From JANNPJ01 sp035474375 (GTDB taxonomy: Bacteria; Actinomycetota; Actinomycetes; Actinomycetales; Kineosporiaceae), in assembly GCA_035474375.1 (NCBI GenBank), contig DATINJ010000382.1, positions 3,889-67,888 on the forward strand: a DNA stretch of 64,000 nt, given 5' to 3'. The position numbers and the translations under genes are program-made. Below are positions 50,116-58,240 of the stretch, in pieces. Position 1 is the first letter of the stretch. Each line of letters begins with the position of its first letter. The notes under the pieces are model-generated. The model saw only the letters and a program-made list of their open reading frames with translations. It was not told the origin of the DNA and did not search any database.

Positions 50116-51432
50116 ATGCTTCCTTCTCAATCGCTGGCAGCGCCCGTCAGATCAACTCTGTCCGTGATCGAGCCCGGTGATGAATCGAGAGCGGGGGTGG
50201 TCGTGGACGCCGTGGCGATCGTGTCCGACGAGGTCCGAGACCTGATTCGGCGCGAAGGCATCGACCCGGGCCGAGATGTCGGGCGGTTGCGCCGGTTGGT
50301 CGAAGCTGTCGTCGCTGACTACGACGAACGTTCGCTGACCAGAGCGTTGCCACCGCTGATCGATACCGCGATCGCCGTGAAACGGGTGCTGGACGACGTC
50401 GCGGGCTTCGGTTCGCTGCAGCCATTTCTTGACGACCCGGGCATCGAGGAGATCTGGATCAACGAACCTGGCAAGGTTTTCATCGCCCGCTCCGGTGTCA
50501 GCGAACTCACCTCCGTCATCTTCACCGCCCAAGAGGTCCGAGACCTGGTCGAGCGAATGCTCAAGAGCAGTGGCCGCCGGGTCGACCTGTCCAGCCCTTT
50601 CGTCGATGCGATGCTTCCGGACGGCTCCCGGTTGCACGTCGTGATCCCGGACATCACTCGAAGCGAGTGGGCAGTCAACATCCGAAAATTTGTCATCCGG
50701 GCGACAACGCTGGACGACCTGGTCACGTTGGGAACGCTCACCCCGCAAATGGCCGACTTCCTGGTCGCTTCGGTGGTCGCCGGGCTGAACATCCTAGTGT
50801 CCGGCGGCACTCAGGCCGGCAAGACGACGATGCTCAACTGCCTGCTGGGGGCGGTACCGGCTCGCGAACGAGTGATCACCTGCGAGGAAGTCTTCGAATT
50901 GCGGGTGCCGATCCGAGACTGGGTGGGAATGCAATGCCGTCAGCCCAGTCTCGAAGGTACCGGCGAGATTCCGCTGCGTCGGCTGATCAAGGAAGCCCTC
51001 CGGATGCGACCCGACCGACTGATTGTCGGTGAGGTGAGACAGGCCGAAAGTCTTGATCTGCTCCTTGCTTTGAACAGCGGCCTGCCCGGCATGGGGACCA
51101 TCCATGCGAATTCCGGGCGAGCCGCGATCATCAAGATGTGCACGCTTCCGCTGCTCGCAGGCGAGAACGTGAGCGCTCGATTCGTCGTTCCGACGGTTGC
51201 GAGTTCGATCGATCTGGTGGTGCAGATCGCGCTTGACGGTGACGGTCGACGTCGAGTCCACGAGATCATCTCGGTTCCGGGCCGGGTCGAGGGTGACGTG
51301 ATCGAGACCGCCGAGATCTTCGTCCGACGTGATGACCGGGTAGTGCGCGCAGATGGGTTCCCTCCGCACCCAGATCGCTACCGGCGTGCCGGGATCGATC
51401 TCCCGGCGCTGCTTCACGGCGGCTGGAGGTAA
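50116..51432 (+). CDS. tadA: TadA/CpaF-type pilus assembly ATPase
   Basis: I prefer ATG 50116, giving 438 residues; the frame opens at a GTG at 50023, but that stretch contains the DnaA-box-like cluster and looks intergenic. Walker A SGGTQAGKTTMLNCLLGA (about 235), Walker B RLIVGEVRQAESLD, His box GMGTIHANSG and the Asp box EVFELRVPIRD match type II/IV secretion ATPases of the CpaF group. It powers Flp pilus assembly. First gene of a compact rightward tad operon; tadB follows after 3 bp. Confidence 0.9.
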   Translation: MLPSQSLAAPVRSTLSVIEPGDESRAGVVVDAVAIVSDEVRDLIRREGIDPGRDVGRLRRLVEAVVADYDERSLTRALPPLIDTAIAVKRVLDDVAGFGSLQPFLDDPGIEEIWINEPGKVFIARSGVSELTSVIFTAQEVRDLVERMLKSSGRRVDLSSPFVDAMLPDGSRLHVVIPDITRSEWAVNIRKFVIRATTLDDLVTLGTLTPQMADFLVASVVAGLNILVSGGTQAGKTTMLNCLLGAVPARERVITCEEVFELRVPIRDWVGMQCRQPSLEGTGEIPLRRLIKEALRMRPDRLIVGEVRQAESLDLLLALNSGLPGMGTIHANSGRAAIIKMCTLPLLAGENVSARFVVPTVASSIDLVVQIALDGDGRRRVHEIISVPGRVEGDVIETAEIFVRRDDRVVRADGFPPHPDRYRRAGIDLPALLHGGWR

Positions 51433-51435
51433 CCG

Positions 51436-52296
51436 GTGGGTGTCCTGGTCGGGTTGCTCTCGGGTACTGGTCTGTTCTGCATCTGGTGGTCGTTCTGGGC
51501 TCCGTCCGTCTCCTCAGCTCCCGGCTCTATCGGGCCGGTGGCCAGGGTCCGGGAGTTGTTGATCCAGGCAGACCTCCCGGCAGTCAGCCCGCAGGCGCTG
51601 GCGTTGACCTGCGTCGGCGTCGGGATCACCGGGTTTATCGCCGTGTTCGCGCTCAGTACCGTGCTGGCGATCGCGGTGTGCTTCGCGCTGTTGGCGACCT
51701 GGCTACCGGTGTCCCTGGTGATGGCTCGGGCCAGACGTCGTCGAGAGCGATGGCGTGAGTTGTGGCCGGAGGTCGTGGACAACCTCGGTTCCGGAGTGCG
51801 GGCAGGGCTCTCGCTGCCCGAGGCGCTGGGGCAGATCGGCCAGCGCGGCCCGGAACCGCTGCGGGCTCCGTTCATCGCGTTCGCCCATGATTACCGCCTG
51901 ACCGGGAACTTCGGCGAGGCGCTGGACGCACTCAAGGAGCGGCTCGCGGATCCGGTCGCTGATCGGTTGTGCGAGGCACTGCGAATCACTCGTGAAGTCG
52001 GCGGGTCGGATCTCGGCCGGCTCCTTCGCGGACTCTCCGCCTTTCTTCGTGAGGACGCCCGGACTCGCTCCGAACTGGAGGCCCGGCAGAGCTGGACGGT
52101 CTATGCGGCCCGACTGGCCGTGACCGCGCCGTGGCTGGTCCTTGGCCTGCTCGCGACCAGACCGGAGTCGGTGGCCGCGTACGACCGCCCGGCAGGGACC
52201 GTCGTACTGCTGATCGGAGCAGTGGCCTCGGTGGCCGCTTACCGGCTGATGGTGCTGATCGGTCGGCTGCCCGAAGAACAGCGGGTACTCAGATGA
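51436..52296 (+). CDS. tadB: TadB-like inner-membrane platform protein
   Basis: A 286-residue T2SSF-type protein from a GTG. Two N-terminal helices (about 5-25 and 50-90, ending LATWLPVSLVMARARRRRER), the conserved cytoplasmic domain WPEVVDNLGSGVRAGLSLPE and two C-terminal helices (about 225-275) match TadB. Forms the pilus assembly platform with TadC. Starts 3 bp after the tadA stop and overlaps tadC by 4 bp. Confidence 0.88.
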   Translation: MGVLVGLLSGTGLFCIWWSFWAPSVSSAPGSIGPVARVRELLIQADLPAVSPQALALTCVGVGITGFIAVFALSTVLAIAVCFALLATWLPVSLVMARARRRRERWRELWPEVVDNLGSGVRAGLSLPEALGQIGQRGPEPLRAPFIAFAHDYRLTGNFGEALDALKERLADPVADRLCEALRITREVGGSDLGRLLRGLSAFLREDARTRSELEARQSWTVYAARLAVTAPWLVLGLLATRPESVAAYDRPAGTVVLLIGAVASVAAYRLMVLIGRLPEEQRVLR

Positions 52297-53237
52297 CCAC
52301 TGAACTGTCGGCCTCCGGTGCGCTCTTCGGTCTCCTGGCCGGTCTCGGCGGCTGGCTGATAATCAGCCGAGTGCCCTGGCGCCGAGCACCGACACTTGAT
52401 CAACGGCTCGCACCGTATCTGCGCGGAATCCACCCTGCTGGGCGCCCCTCGGTCGCGGCGCCTGCGCATCACTCCCCGTTGGACGTCGTTGAGCGGGTTC
52501 TGGGCCCGTTCATGGGCGACGCCCTGCGCTGGGTGGAACGAATCAGCGGTGGCACCGGAACGGTACGCCGCCGCCTCGACCAACTCGGCGGCCGGCGAAC
52601 CATCGATCAGTTCCGCGCCGAGCAGGTGATCTGGGGTGTCGTCGGAGCCGCGGCGGGAGCAGCGATTGGTGGTCTCACTGTGATCGGGCGGGGCTTCAGC
52701 GTCGTTCCAGTCGTCGGGCTGGTCGTGATCGGAACACTGCTCGGTGTGCTCGGCCGCGACCTTTGGCTCAGCTTCCAGGTTCGCCGCCGCGACCGCCGCA
52801 TCCTGGCTGAATTCCCAGCCGTCGCTGAGCTTCTGGCGCTCGCAGTCGGAGCCGGGGAAGGGCCGATGGGAGCGCTGGAGCGGGTCGCTCGCACCTGCCG
52901 GGGCGAGCTGTCAGCCGAGCTGCGGCGCACGGTCGCCGAAGTGCGAACCGGAATGCCGCTGACCGATGCCCTGACCGGGCTCGCGAATCGGACCACCCTG
53001 CCCAGCCTCGCTCGTTTCGTCGACGGAATCGTCGTTGCGGTGGACCGAGGCACCCCACTGGCAGAGGTGCTTCGCGCCCAAGCACAGGACGTTCGGGAGT
53101 TGACCCGCCGACAGCTGATGGAAGCAGGTGGCCGTCGCGAGATCGGGATGATGGTCCCCGTGGTATTTCTGGTGCTCCCGGTCACCGTCCTCTTCGCCGT
53201 CTACCCAGGGCTTGCCGTCCTGGATCTCAATCCGTGA
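52293..53237 (+). CDS. tadC: TadC-like inner-membrane platform protein
   Basis: 314 residues from ATG 52293. Hydrophobic segments at about 8-28, 110-150 and 285-308 flank a cytoplasmic T2SSF domain (LAEFPAVAELLALAVGAGEG, ...GMPLTDALTGLANRT). The TadB/TadC split-partner arrangement is typical. Overlaps tadB by ATGA. The pilin gene follows 16 bp after its stop. Confidence 0.88.
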   Translation: MTTELSASGALFGLLAGLGGWLIISRVPWRRAPTLDQRLAPYLRGIHPAGRPSVAAPAHHSPLDVVERVLGPFMGDALRWVERISGGTGTVRRRLDQLGGRRTIDQFRAEQVIWGVVGAAAGAAIGGLTVIGRGFSVVPVVGLVVIGTLLGVLGRDLWLSFQVRRRDRRILAEFPAVAELLALAVGAGEGPMGALERVARTCRGELSAELRRTVAEVRTGMPLTDALTGLANRTTLPSLARFVDGIVVAVDRGTPLAEVLRAQAQDVRELTRRQLMEAGGRREIGMMVPVVFLVLPVTVLFAVYPGLAVLDLNP

Positions 53238-53253
53238 CCCAAGGAGAGCACCG

Positions 53254-53532
53254 ATGAAGCTAGGTTCGATCGACTATCGGATCGGCCGACCGAGGGCAGA
53301 TCGCCTGGACGCCGATGATCTCCTGAACCGGGCTTTCAGATGGAGTCTTTCGGCGAAGCAACGGATCTCGGCGCGAGTCTTCGACGTCAACCCGGAGCGC
53401 GGTGACGTGTCGGGCTGGGTCTTGGTGACCCTGATGACCGCCGGTCTGGTGGTGACGCTCTGGGCGGTGGCCGGCCCGCGTCTGGAGGAGGTGTTCAACG
53501 ACGCGATGGACCGAGTGGTTGGCGGGCCGTGA
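53254..53532 (+). CDS. Flp pilin-like small membrane protein
   Basis: 92 residues from ATG 53254 behind AAGGAG. A basic N-terminal half (about 1-55) precedes a single hydrophobic helix (about 62-82: GWVLVTLMTAGLVVTLWAVA) and a short C-terminal tail. Position directly after tadC and the helix suggest the Flp-type pilin or a pseudopilin. The usual G/E-x-x-x-E prepilin motif is only loosely present (ERGDVSG), and no prepilin peptidase gene is in this window. Its 3' end overlaps the start of the next gene by 14 bp. Confidence 0.7.
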   Translation: MKLGSIDYRIGRPRADRLDADDLLNRAFRWSLSAKQRISARVFDVNPERGDVSGWVLVTLMTAGLVVTLWAVAGPRLEEVFNDAMDRVVGGP

Positions 53533-54025
53533 GCACCCGGAGGCCGAACTGCGGGCACTGGAACGACGGGCATCGGAGCGCCGGGCCTTGGAACGCCGGG
53601 CACTGGAACGACAGGCATGGGAACGACAGGCAGTGGAACGGGTAGCCGACCGGGGCGCGGCGATCGTGGACTTCGTGCTGGTCGGCGGGCTATTGACGCT
53701 GCTCTTCCTCGCCGTCCTGCAACTCAGTATCGCCTTGCACGTGCGTAATGTATTGGTGGACTGTGCCTTTGAGGGAGCCCAGTTCGGCGCGCTGGCGGAC
53801 CGGGATCCCCAAGCCGGCGCCGACCGGGCCCGCGAGCTGATCCGCAGTGAGCTGTCCGATCGGTATGCAGAGCAGGTCTCGGCCGGACTCGCCTGGGTGG
53901 ACGGGCTGCCAACGGTAGAAGTGCGGGTCGAGGCGCCGCTACCGGTAATCGGCGTGTTCGGCGTCGGCCGGACCCTGACCGTGTCCGGTCACGCGCTCGC
54001 CGAACAGCCCGTCCCGCAGCCGTGA
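53519..54025 (+). CDS. TadE-like pilus assembly protein with pentapeptide repeats
   Basis: 168 residues if the TTG at 53519 is used; this start is doubtful because no ATG or good ribosome-binding site appears in frame before the membrane segment. Residues about 11-40 are six (L/S/W/V)-E-R-x-A units encoded by 15-bp repeats. The hydrophobic helix is at about 48-70 (IVDFVLVGGLLTLLFLAVLQ), followed by the extracytoplasmic TadE-type region. Minor pseudopilin of the Flp system. Overlaps the pilin-like gene at its 5' end and tadE2 by 4 bp. Confidence 0.78.
   Translation: MAGREHPEAELRALERRASERRALERRALERQAWERQAVERVADRGAAIVDFVLVGGLLTLLFLAVLQLSIALHVRNVLVDCAFEGAQFGALADRDPQAGADRARELIRSELSDRYAEQVSAGLAWVDGLPTVEVRVEAPLPVIGVFGVGRTLTVSGHALAEQPVPQP
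53551..53640 (+). repeat. 15-bp coding repeats in the tadE-like gene
   Basis: Six GGAACG(A/C)(C/G)-type units of 15 bp encode the x-E-R-x-A pentapeptide repeat. They lie right after the doubtful TTG start and may be read as a leader or flexible cytoplasmic tail. Confidence 0.75.
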
Positions 54026-54504
54026 GATCGACCGCGCGGTCAACCGCCTGGAACCGGCCCCCTGTCCGGGACGACGGGTCGGCGACGATCGAGTTCGTTG
54101 TGATGGGGGTCTTGCTGCTGGTACCCCTGGTTTACCTCGTGATAGCCCTCAGCCGGATCCAGGCTGCTGCCTTCGCCGCCGACAGTTCCGCCCGCGAAGC
54201 AGCCCGCGCTTTCGTCACCGCGACTGAAGAGGATGACGGACGGCGTCGCGCATCGGTCGCCGTCCAGCTCGGTCTGCGTGATCAGGGATTCGGCAACCCC
54301 TCCGATGGTGATCTGGCAATCGAATGCGAAACGTCAAGGGCTTGCCTGACCCCGGGCAGTCAGATCCGTGTCCTGGTGACGGTCCGAGTCATCCTGCCCG
54401 GCGTCCCACGATTTCTTGGTCACGCCTTGTCGACCGATGTCACCGTTCGCGCCCGACAGCTGGCAGTGGTGGACCAGTTCCGGGCGCAAGGTGGAGATCC
54501 ATGA
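54022..54504 (+). CDS. TadE-like family pseudopilin (second copy)
   Basis: 160 residues from GTG 54022 (GTGA overlap with the previous stop). N-terminal charged segment, then the TadE signature RDDGSATIEFVVMGVLLLVP (about 16-35) and helix to about 45. The remaining extracytoplasmic region has Cys residues near 109 and 115 (ECETSRAC). Probable minor pseudopilin. The two tadE-like genes differ widely in sequence. Confidence 0.82.
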   Translation: MRSTARSTAWNRPPVRDDGSATIEFVVMGVLLLVPLVYLVIALSRIQAAAFAADSSAREAARAFVTATEEDDGRRRASVAVQLGLRDQGFGNPSDGDLAIECETSRACLTPGSQIRVLVTVRVILPGVPRFLGHALSTDVTVRARQLAVVDQFRAQGGDP

Positions 54505-55016
54505 ACCGGCGATCCGAGAGCCAGCAATCGATGAACCGGCGATCCGCTGACCGGGGCAACGACGACGGGCAGATCCTTCCGCTGGTGATCGCCTACGTGC
54601 TGATTGCGTTTGCTCTGGTCGTCGTCGCTGTGAACATCACCGCGGTACACCTTCAGCGACAACGGTTGTTCTCGCTGGCCGACGCGGCTGCGCTGGATGC
54701 GGCCGATGCCTTGGATCGGTCCCGGTTCTATTCCCAGGGCGCGCAAACCGTATCTGGTGATGCGGCGGTGGCCGTTCCGCTGACAGACCTGACCGTGCGC
54801 TCCAGCGCAGAGCGATACGTGGTGGCTGCAGCGCCCTTGGCCAGGGTCGCGGACGTCGCGGTAGATCGGCCCACTGGCTCGCCCGACGGGGTGACGGCCG
54901 AGGTCACCCTGGTCGGACGGGCCACCTTGCCGCTGTTCAGCTTTGCTTCCGTGCGGTGGTCAGATGGCGTTCCGCTCCGGGCGACCGCACGGGCCCGGGC
55001 GCGCGTCTCGCCCTGA
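54501..55016 (+). CDS. TadG-related pilus assembly protein
   Basis: 171 residues from ATG 54501 (ATGA overlap). After two short charged repeats of M-N-R-R-S, a hydrophobic helix (about 24-46: ILPLVIAYVLIAFALVVVAV) is followed by the Ala-rich helix LADAAALDAADALDRSRFYS typical of TadG/TadE-like (Tad_N) proteins. Extracytoplasmic C-terminus. Last gene of the tad operon; its final 80 bp are overlapped by a leftward gene. Confidence 0.8.
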   Translation: MNRRSESQQSMNRRSADRGNDDGQILPLVIAYVLIAFALVVVAVNITAVHLQRQRLFSLADAAALDAADALDRSRFYSQGAQTVSGDAAVAVPLTDLTVRSSAERYVVAAAPLARVADVAVDRPTGSPDGVTAEVTLVGRATLPLFSFASVRWSDGVPLRATARARARVSP

Positions 55017-55314
55017 TCTGCTCTCGGCGTCGCTGCGGATCCGGTCCCGGTGCGGAACCGTTCACTCGTGCCCTCCGGCCTCCCGGTTCGGCGCCGAAGA
55101 CGAACATGATGGTCGGGGTGTGACCGGAAAACGAGACGCTGATGACCCCCGGAAGTTTCAGGACGCAGCGCCGAGCCAACTCGTACTGCTGAAGACCGGC
55201 CTCGAGAAAGACCACCACGGCCTGTCGCCCGTCCGAGGTGGGTGGCATTCGAGCGGCATGGTGCACGACGACGCCGCATCGTCGTAAGTGCGCCTGGATA
55301 TGACGCGCTTCCAT
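54937..55314 (-). CDS. Small uncharacterised protein antisense to the end of tadG
   Basis: 125 residues from ATG 55314, preceded by AAGGGA at proper spacing. The third codon positions are strongly G/C, as expected for this genome. Residues about 27-75 (RQAVVVFLEAGLQQYELARR, CVLKLPGVISVSFSGHTPTI) suggest a small alpha/beta (ferredoxin-like) domain, but I recognise no family. The C-terminal 45 residues are Arg/Pro-rich and overlap tadG on the opposite strand. No signal peptide or membrane helix. Confidence 0.5.
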   Translation of the reverse strand: MEARHIQAHLRRCGVVVHHAARMPPTSDGRQAVVVFLEAGLQQYELARRCVLKLPGVISVSFSGHTPTIMFVFGAEPGGRRARVNGSAPGPDPQRRREQIRARRAPGPVRSPGAERHLTTARKQS

Positions 55315-55349
55315 CGGCGGATCCCTTCTGATGGCTCGCCTCGTCCGCG

Positions 55350-55451
55350 CAGGGAGCAGCTTCCGAGTGGAGTGGTCTCCCGAGTGGGAGCGGTCTCCGA
55401 GCGAGAGCGGTCTCCGAGCGGGAGCAACTTCCGAGCGGGAGCGACGGCACT
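55350..55451. repeat. 17-bp tandem array between the small gene and the XRE gene
   Basis: Six 17-bp units of the type GNGGGAGCGGTCTCCGA begin at 55350, 55367, 55384, 55401, 55418 and 55435. The remainder of the 55315-55657 gap contains an A+T-rich run near 55560-55600 (TTACCTTAGCG), probably promoter sequence for the XRE gene. Confidence 0.85.
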
Positions 55452-55657
55452 GTCGAGGCGCATGATCGGTTGGGTGAACGGGTGGAGGGCCCCGACCCAC
55501 CAGGACGTGGAGGGCGTCGACCGATGGGCCGGGACCGGCCTGTGTCGATTCAGCTATTTGCCGATCGATTCGTGAAATTACCTTAGCGTTTCGGATATAC
55601 CTGAATCAACCCGGATGGCGGTGTGTCCGTGGGGGTTGTTCTCCCTACGGTCAGCTC

Positions 55658-55900
55658 ATGCCCGACTTGGCAGCCATCGTGGCGCGGAACGTGCGTGCCG
55701 AACGCGCGCGTCGCTCCTGGCGGCAAGTTGATCTTGCCGATCGAATGGGTTGGTCGATCGGCATGGTCAGTGAGACCGAGAACGGAAAGCGCCGGATCGG
55801 CATCGCCGACATGCCGCTGCTCTGCCGGGCGCTAGAGGTGCCGTTGGCGGACTTGGTGGCCGGCGCTGACCGCGAGGATCTCGCCGCGCTCAGGTTGTAA
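55658..55900 (+). CDS. XRE-family helix-turn-helix regulator
   Basis: An 80-residue protein that is essentially one HTH_3/XRE domain (about 8-68: WRQVDLADRMGWSIGMVSET, ...IADMPLLCRALEVPLADLVA). No effector domain. Start ATG 55658 fits. Neighbours are the end of the tad region and prfB. The target is unknown. Confidence 0.85.
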   Translation: MPDLAAIVARNVRAERARRSWRQVDLADRMGWSIGMVSETENGKRRIGIADMPLLCRALEVPLADLVAGADREDLAALRL

Positions 55901-55960
55901 GCGTCGAGAGCGCAGTCGCCGCAGCCCAGCGGCCGGTGGCTGTCTCAGATTGAAGCCCAA

Positions 55961-55993
55961 CCGCGCGTCCAGGGCTGAAATCAGGACGCGCGG
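55961..55993. terminator. Hairpin downstream of the XRE gene
   Basis: CCGCGCGTCC (55961-55970) and GGACGCGCGG (55984-55993) form a perfect 10-bp stem around a 13-base loop, 61 bp after the XRE stop and 215 bp before prfB. The rest of the 307-bp gap (to 56207) shows no gene and presumably carries the prfB promoter. Confidence 0.65.
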
Positions 55994-56207
55994 CCGGGTG
56001 TATGTAGGCCCCCGCCGAGCGGCCACAGTCAGATGGCGAGGTCTGTGGGCCGCTCAATTACTCGAGAGTAACCTCTGGCGGTCCTTCCGCCTTGTGGGTT
56101 ATGCCACACCGGTTTGACGGGTGTCCCGGCTGGGCGGATCGGGCTGCGAGGCCGCCAGTCGGTGCCGAGGCAGTCGAGATCGTTCAGAACGCGTACGCTC
56201 GGGGACC

Positions 56208-57323
56208 GTGGCTGCCGTCGACTTCCCCGCCGAGATCCGTAAACTCCGCATCACCCTGGAGTCGATCCTCAACGTCAGCGATCTTGACGGGATGCGGAAG
56301 CAGATCGAAGAGCTGTCCGAGAGCGCATCCGCGCCGGACCTGTGGGACGACCCGGAGAAGGCTCAGGTCGTCACCAGCAAGCTCTCGCATCTGCAGTCCG
56401 AACTGGACCGTCTGACCCGGATGAGCAGCCGGGTCGATGACCTCGAGGTGCTGATCGAGCTGGCCGAGGGGGAGGACGACGCCGAAACCCTGGCCGAGGC
56501 CGAGAACGAGCTGGTCGCGCTGCGCAAGGCGCTCGGCGAGCTGGAGGTCCGCACCCTGCTGTCCGGCGAGTACGACGCTCGGGAGGCCGTGGTCACGATC
56601 CGGGCCGAGGCCGGTGGCATCGATGCCGCGGACTTCGCCCAGATGCTGCTGCGGATGTACCTGCGCTGGGCCGAGCGGCACGGTTACGGCTCCGATGTCT
56701 ACGACACCTCCTACGCGGAGGAGGCCGGGATCAAGTCCGCGACCTTCAAGGTCTCGGCCCCGTACGCCTACGGCACGCTCTCGGTCGAGCAGGGCACGCA
56801 CCGGTTGGTCCGGATCAGCCCGTTCGACAACCAGGGCCGCCGGCAAACCTCCTTCGCGGGCGTCGAGGTGCTTCCGGTGGTGGAGGAGACCGATCACATC
56901 GAGATTCCGGAGAACGACCTGCGAGTGGATGTGTACCGCTCCTCCGGCCCCGGCGGGCAGAGCGTCAACACCACCGACTCCGCGGTCCGGCTCACCCACA
57001 TTCCGACCGGTGTCGTCGTGACCTGCCAGAACGAGAAGTCACAGCTGCAGAACAAGGTCTCCGCCATGCGGGTTCTGCAGGCGAAGCTGCTGGATCGTGC
57101 TCGACGCGAACGGCAGGCCGAGCTGGACTCGCTGAAAGGTGACGGTGGGTCGAGCTGGGGCAACCAGATGCGCTCCTACGTGTTGCACCCGTATCAGATG
57201 GTCAAGGATCTCCGGACGGAGTACGAGACCGGCAACACGTCCGGCGTCTTCGACGGCGAGATCGACGAGTTCCTCGAGTCGGGCATCCGCTGGCGCAGGA
57301 CCTCGGAAGACCCCCAGACCTAG
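56208..57323 (+). CDS. prfB: Peptide chain release factor 2
   Basis: 371 residues from GTG 56208, with GGGGA close upstream. The GGQ peptidyl-hydrolysis motif is in SSGPGGQSVNTTDSAVRLTH, and the RF2 stop-codon recognition tripeptide SPF is in LVRISPFDNQGRRQ. Terminates at UGA and UAA. The frame is continuous, so the programmed +1 frameshift of many prfB genes is absent here. Followed by a hairpin and the ftsE operon. Confidence 0.96.
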   Translation: MAAVDFPAEIRKLRITLESILNVSDLDGMRKQIEELSESASAPDLWDDPEKAQVVTSKLSHLQSELDRLTRMSSRVDDLEVLIELAEGEDDAETLAEAENELVALRKALGELEVRTLLSGEYDAREAVVTIRAEAGGIDAADFAQMLLRMYLRWAERHGYGSDVYDTSYAEEAGIKSATFKVSAPYAYGTLSVEQGTHRLVRISPFDNQGRRQTSFAGVEVLPVVEETDHIEIPENDLRVDVYRSSGPGGQSVNTTDSAVRLTHIPTGVVVTCQNEKSQLQNKVSAMRVLQAKLLDRARRERQAELDSLKGDGGSSWGNQMRSYVLHPYQMVKDLRTEYETGNTSGVFDGEIDEFLESGIRWRRTSEDPQT

Positions 57324-57339
57324 GCGCTTTGGAAGCGCC
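57323..57339. terminator. Hairpin after prfB
   Basis: GGCGCTT and AAGCGCC (57323-57329, 57333-57339) form a 7-bp stem with a three-base loop immediately after the prfB stop. There is no T-run, so termination strength is uncertain. Confidence 0.55.
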
Positions 57340-57482
57340 GTGCGGGCGTCGGACGCGGCACCGACGCACCGCAGCGCCGCTGTCGACGGTCTCGTTGTCA
57401 GGGGCATCCAGGTTGAGTGTCTAGACTCGCCACGGCCGTGAAATCTGCCCCCAGTCCCCGATAGCGGTCGAGGTATCAACCA

Positions 57483-58172
57483 GTGATCCGATTCGACGAA
57501 GTCACTAAGGTCTATGCCGGCACCCAGCGTCCCGCCCTAAGCCAGGTCAGTCTCGAGGTAACGAAGGGGGAGTTCGTCTTCCTCGTCGGCACCTCCGGCT
57601 CCGGGAAGTCCACCTTCCTCCGGCTTGTGCTCAAGGAGGAGAAGGCCACCAAGGGCATCGTCCGGGTGTCCGGCAAGGACGTCGCCAAGCTGTCCAGCTG
57701 GAAGGTGCCGCATCTGCGCCGGACCATCGGCGTGGTGTTCCAGGATTTCCGGTTGCTGCCAAACAAGACCGTCTTCGAGAACGTCGCGTTCGCCTTGCAG
57801 GTGATCGGCAAGCCTCGGCACGCGATCTCGCACACCGTTCCAGAGGTGCTCGAGCTGGTCGGTCTGGAAGGCAAGGAGGCCCGCTTCCCGCACGAGCTGT
57901 CCGGCGGTGAGCAGCAGCGAGTCGCGATCGCCCGAGCCTTCGTCAACCGGCCGGCAATCCTGCTTGCCGACGAGCCGACCGGAAACCTTGACCCAACCAC
58001 GAGCGGTGGCATCATGCGCCTGCTTGATCGGATCAACAAGACCGGGACGACGATCGTGATGGCTACTCACGACTCCGAGCTCGTCGACTCGATGCGCAAG
58101 CGTGTCATCGAGCTTCAGGACGGCAAGAAGATCCGCGACCAGGACCGCGGGGTCTACGGATACTCCCGCTGA
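57483..58172 (+). CDS. ftsE: Cell division ATP-binding protein FtsE
   Basis: A 229-residue ABC ATPase from GTG 57483. Walker A GTSGSGKSTFLRLVLKEE, signature ELSGGEQQRVAIARA, Walker B ILLADEPTGNLD and H-loop MATHDSELV are intact. FtsE pairs with FtsX to activate peptidoglycan hydrolases at the septum. The neighbours ftsX (68 bp downstream) and an M23 peptidase support this. A TAGACT box near 57422 may be a -10 element, but I see no clear -35. Confidence 0.96.
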   Translation: MIRFDEVTKVYAGTQRPALSQVSLEVTKGEFVFLVGTSGSGKSTFLRLVLKEEKATKGIVRVSGKDVAKLSSWKVPHLRRTIGVVFQDFRLLPNKTVFENVAFALQVIGKPRHAISHTVPEVLELVGLEGKEARFPHELSGGEQQRVAIARAFVNRPAILLADEPTGNLDPTTSGGIMRLLDRINKTGTTIVMATHDSELVDSMRKRVIELQDGKKIRDQDRGVYGYSR

Positions 58173-58240
58173 CCGATGTCGGCGGCTACTTCCGGCTAAC
58201 TCCTAGAACGCTGAGCTGCCTAATTTGCTGAGAAGGGTCC

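Noticed and set aside
54943..55287. Rightward frame of 114 residues opposite the small leftward gene
   Set aside because: Third-position composition is unlike the genome, no ribosome-binding site; the leftward frame fits better.
56121..57323. Programmed frameshift in prfB
   Set aside because: The reading frame is continuous from GTG 56208 through the GGQ and SPF motifs, with no internal stop to bypass.
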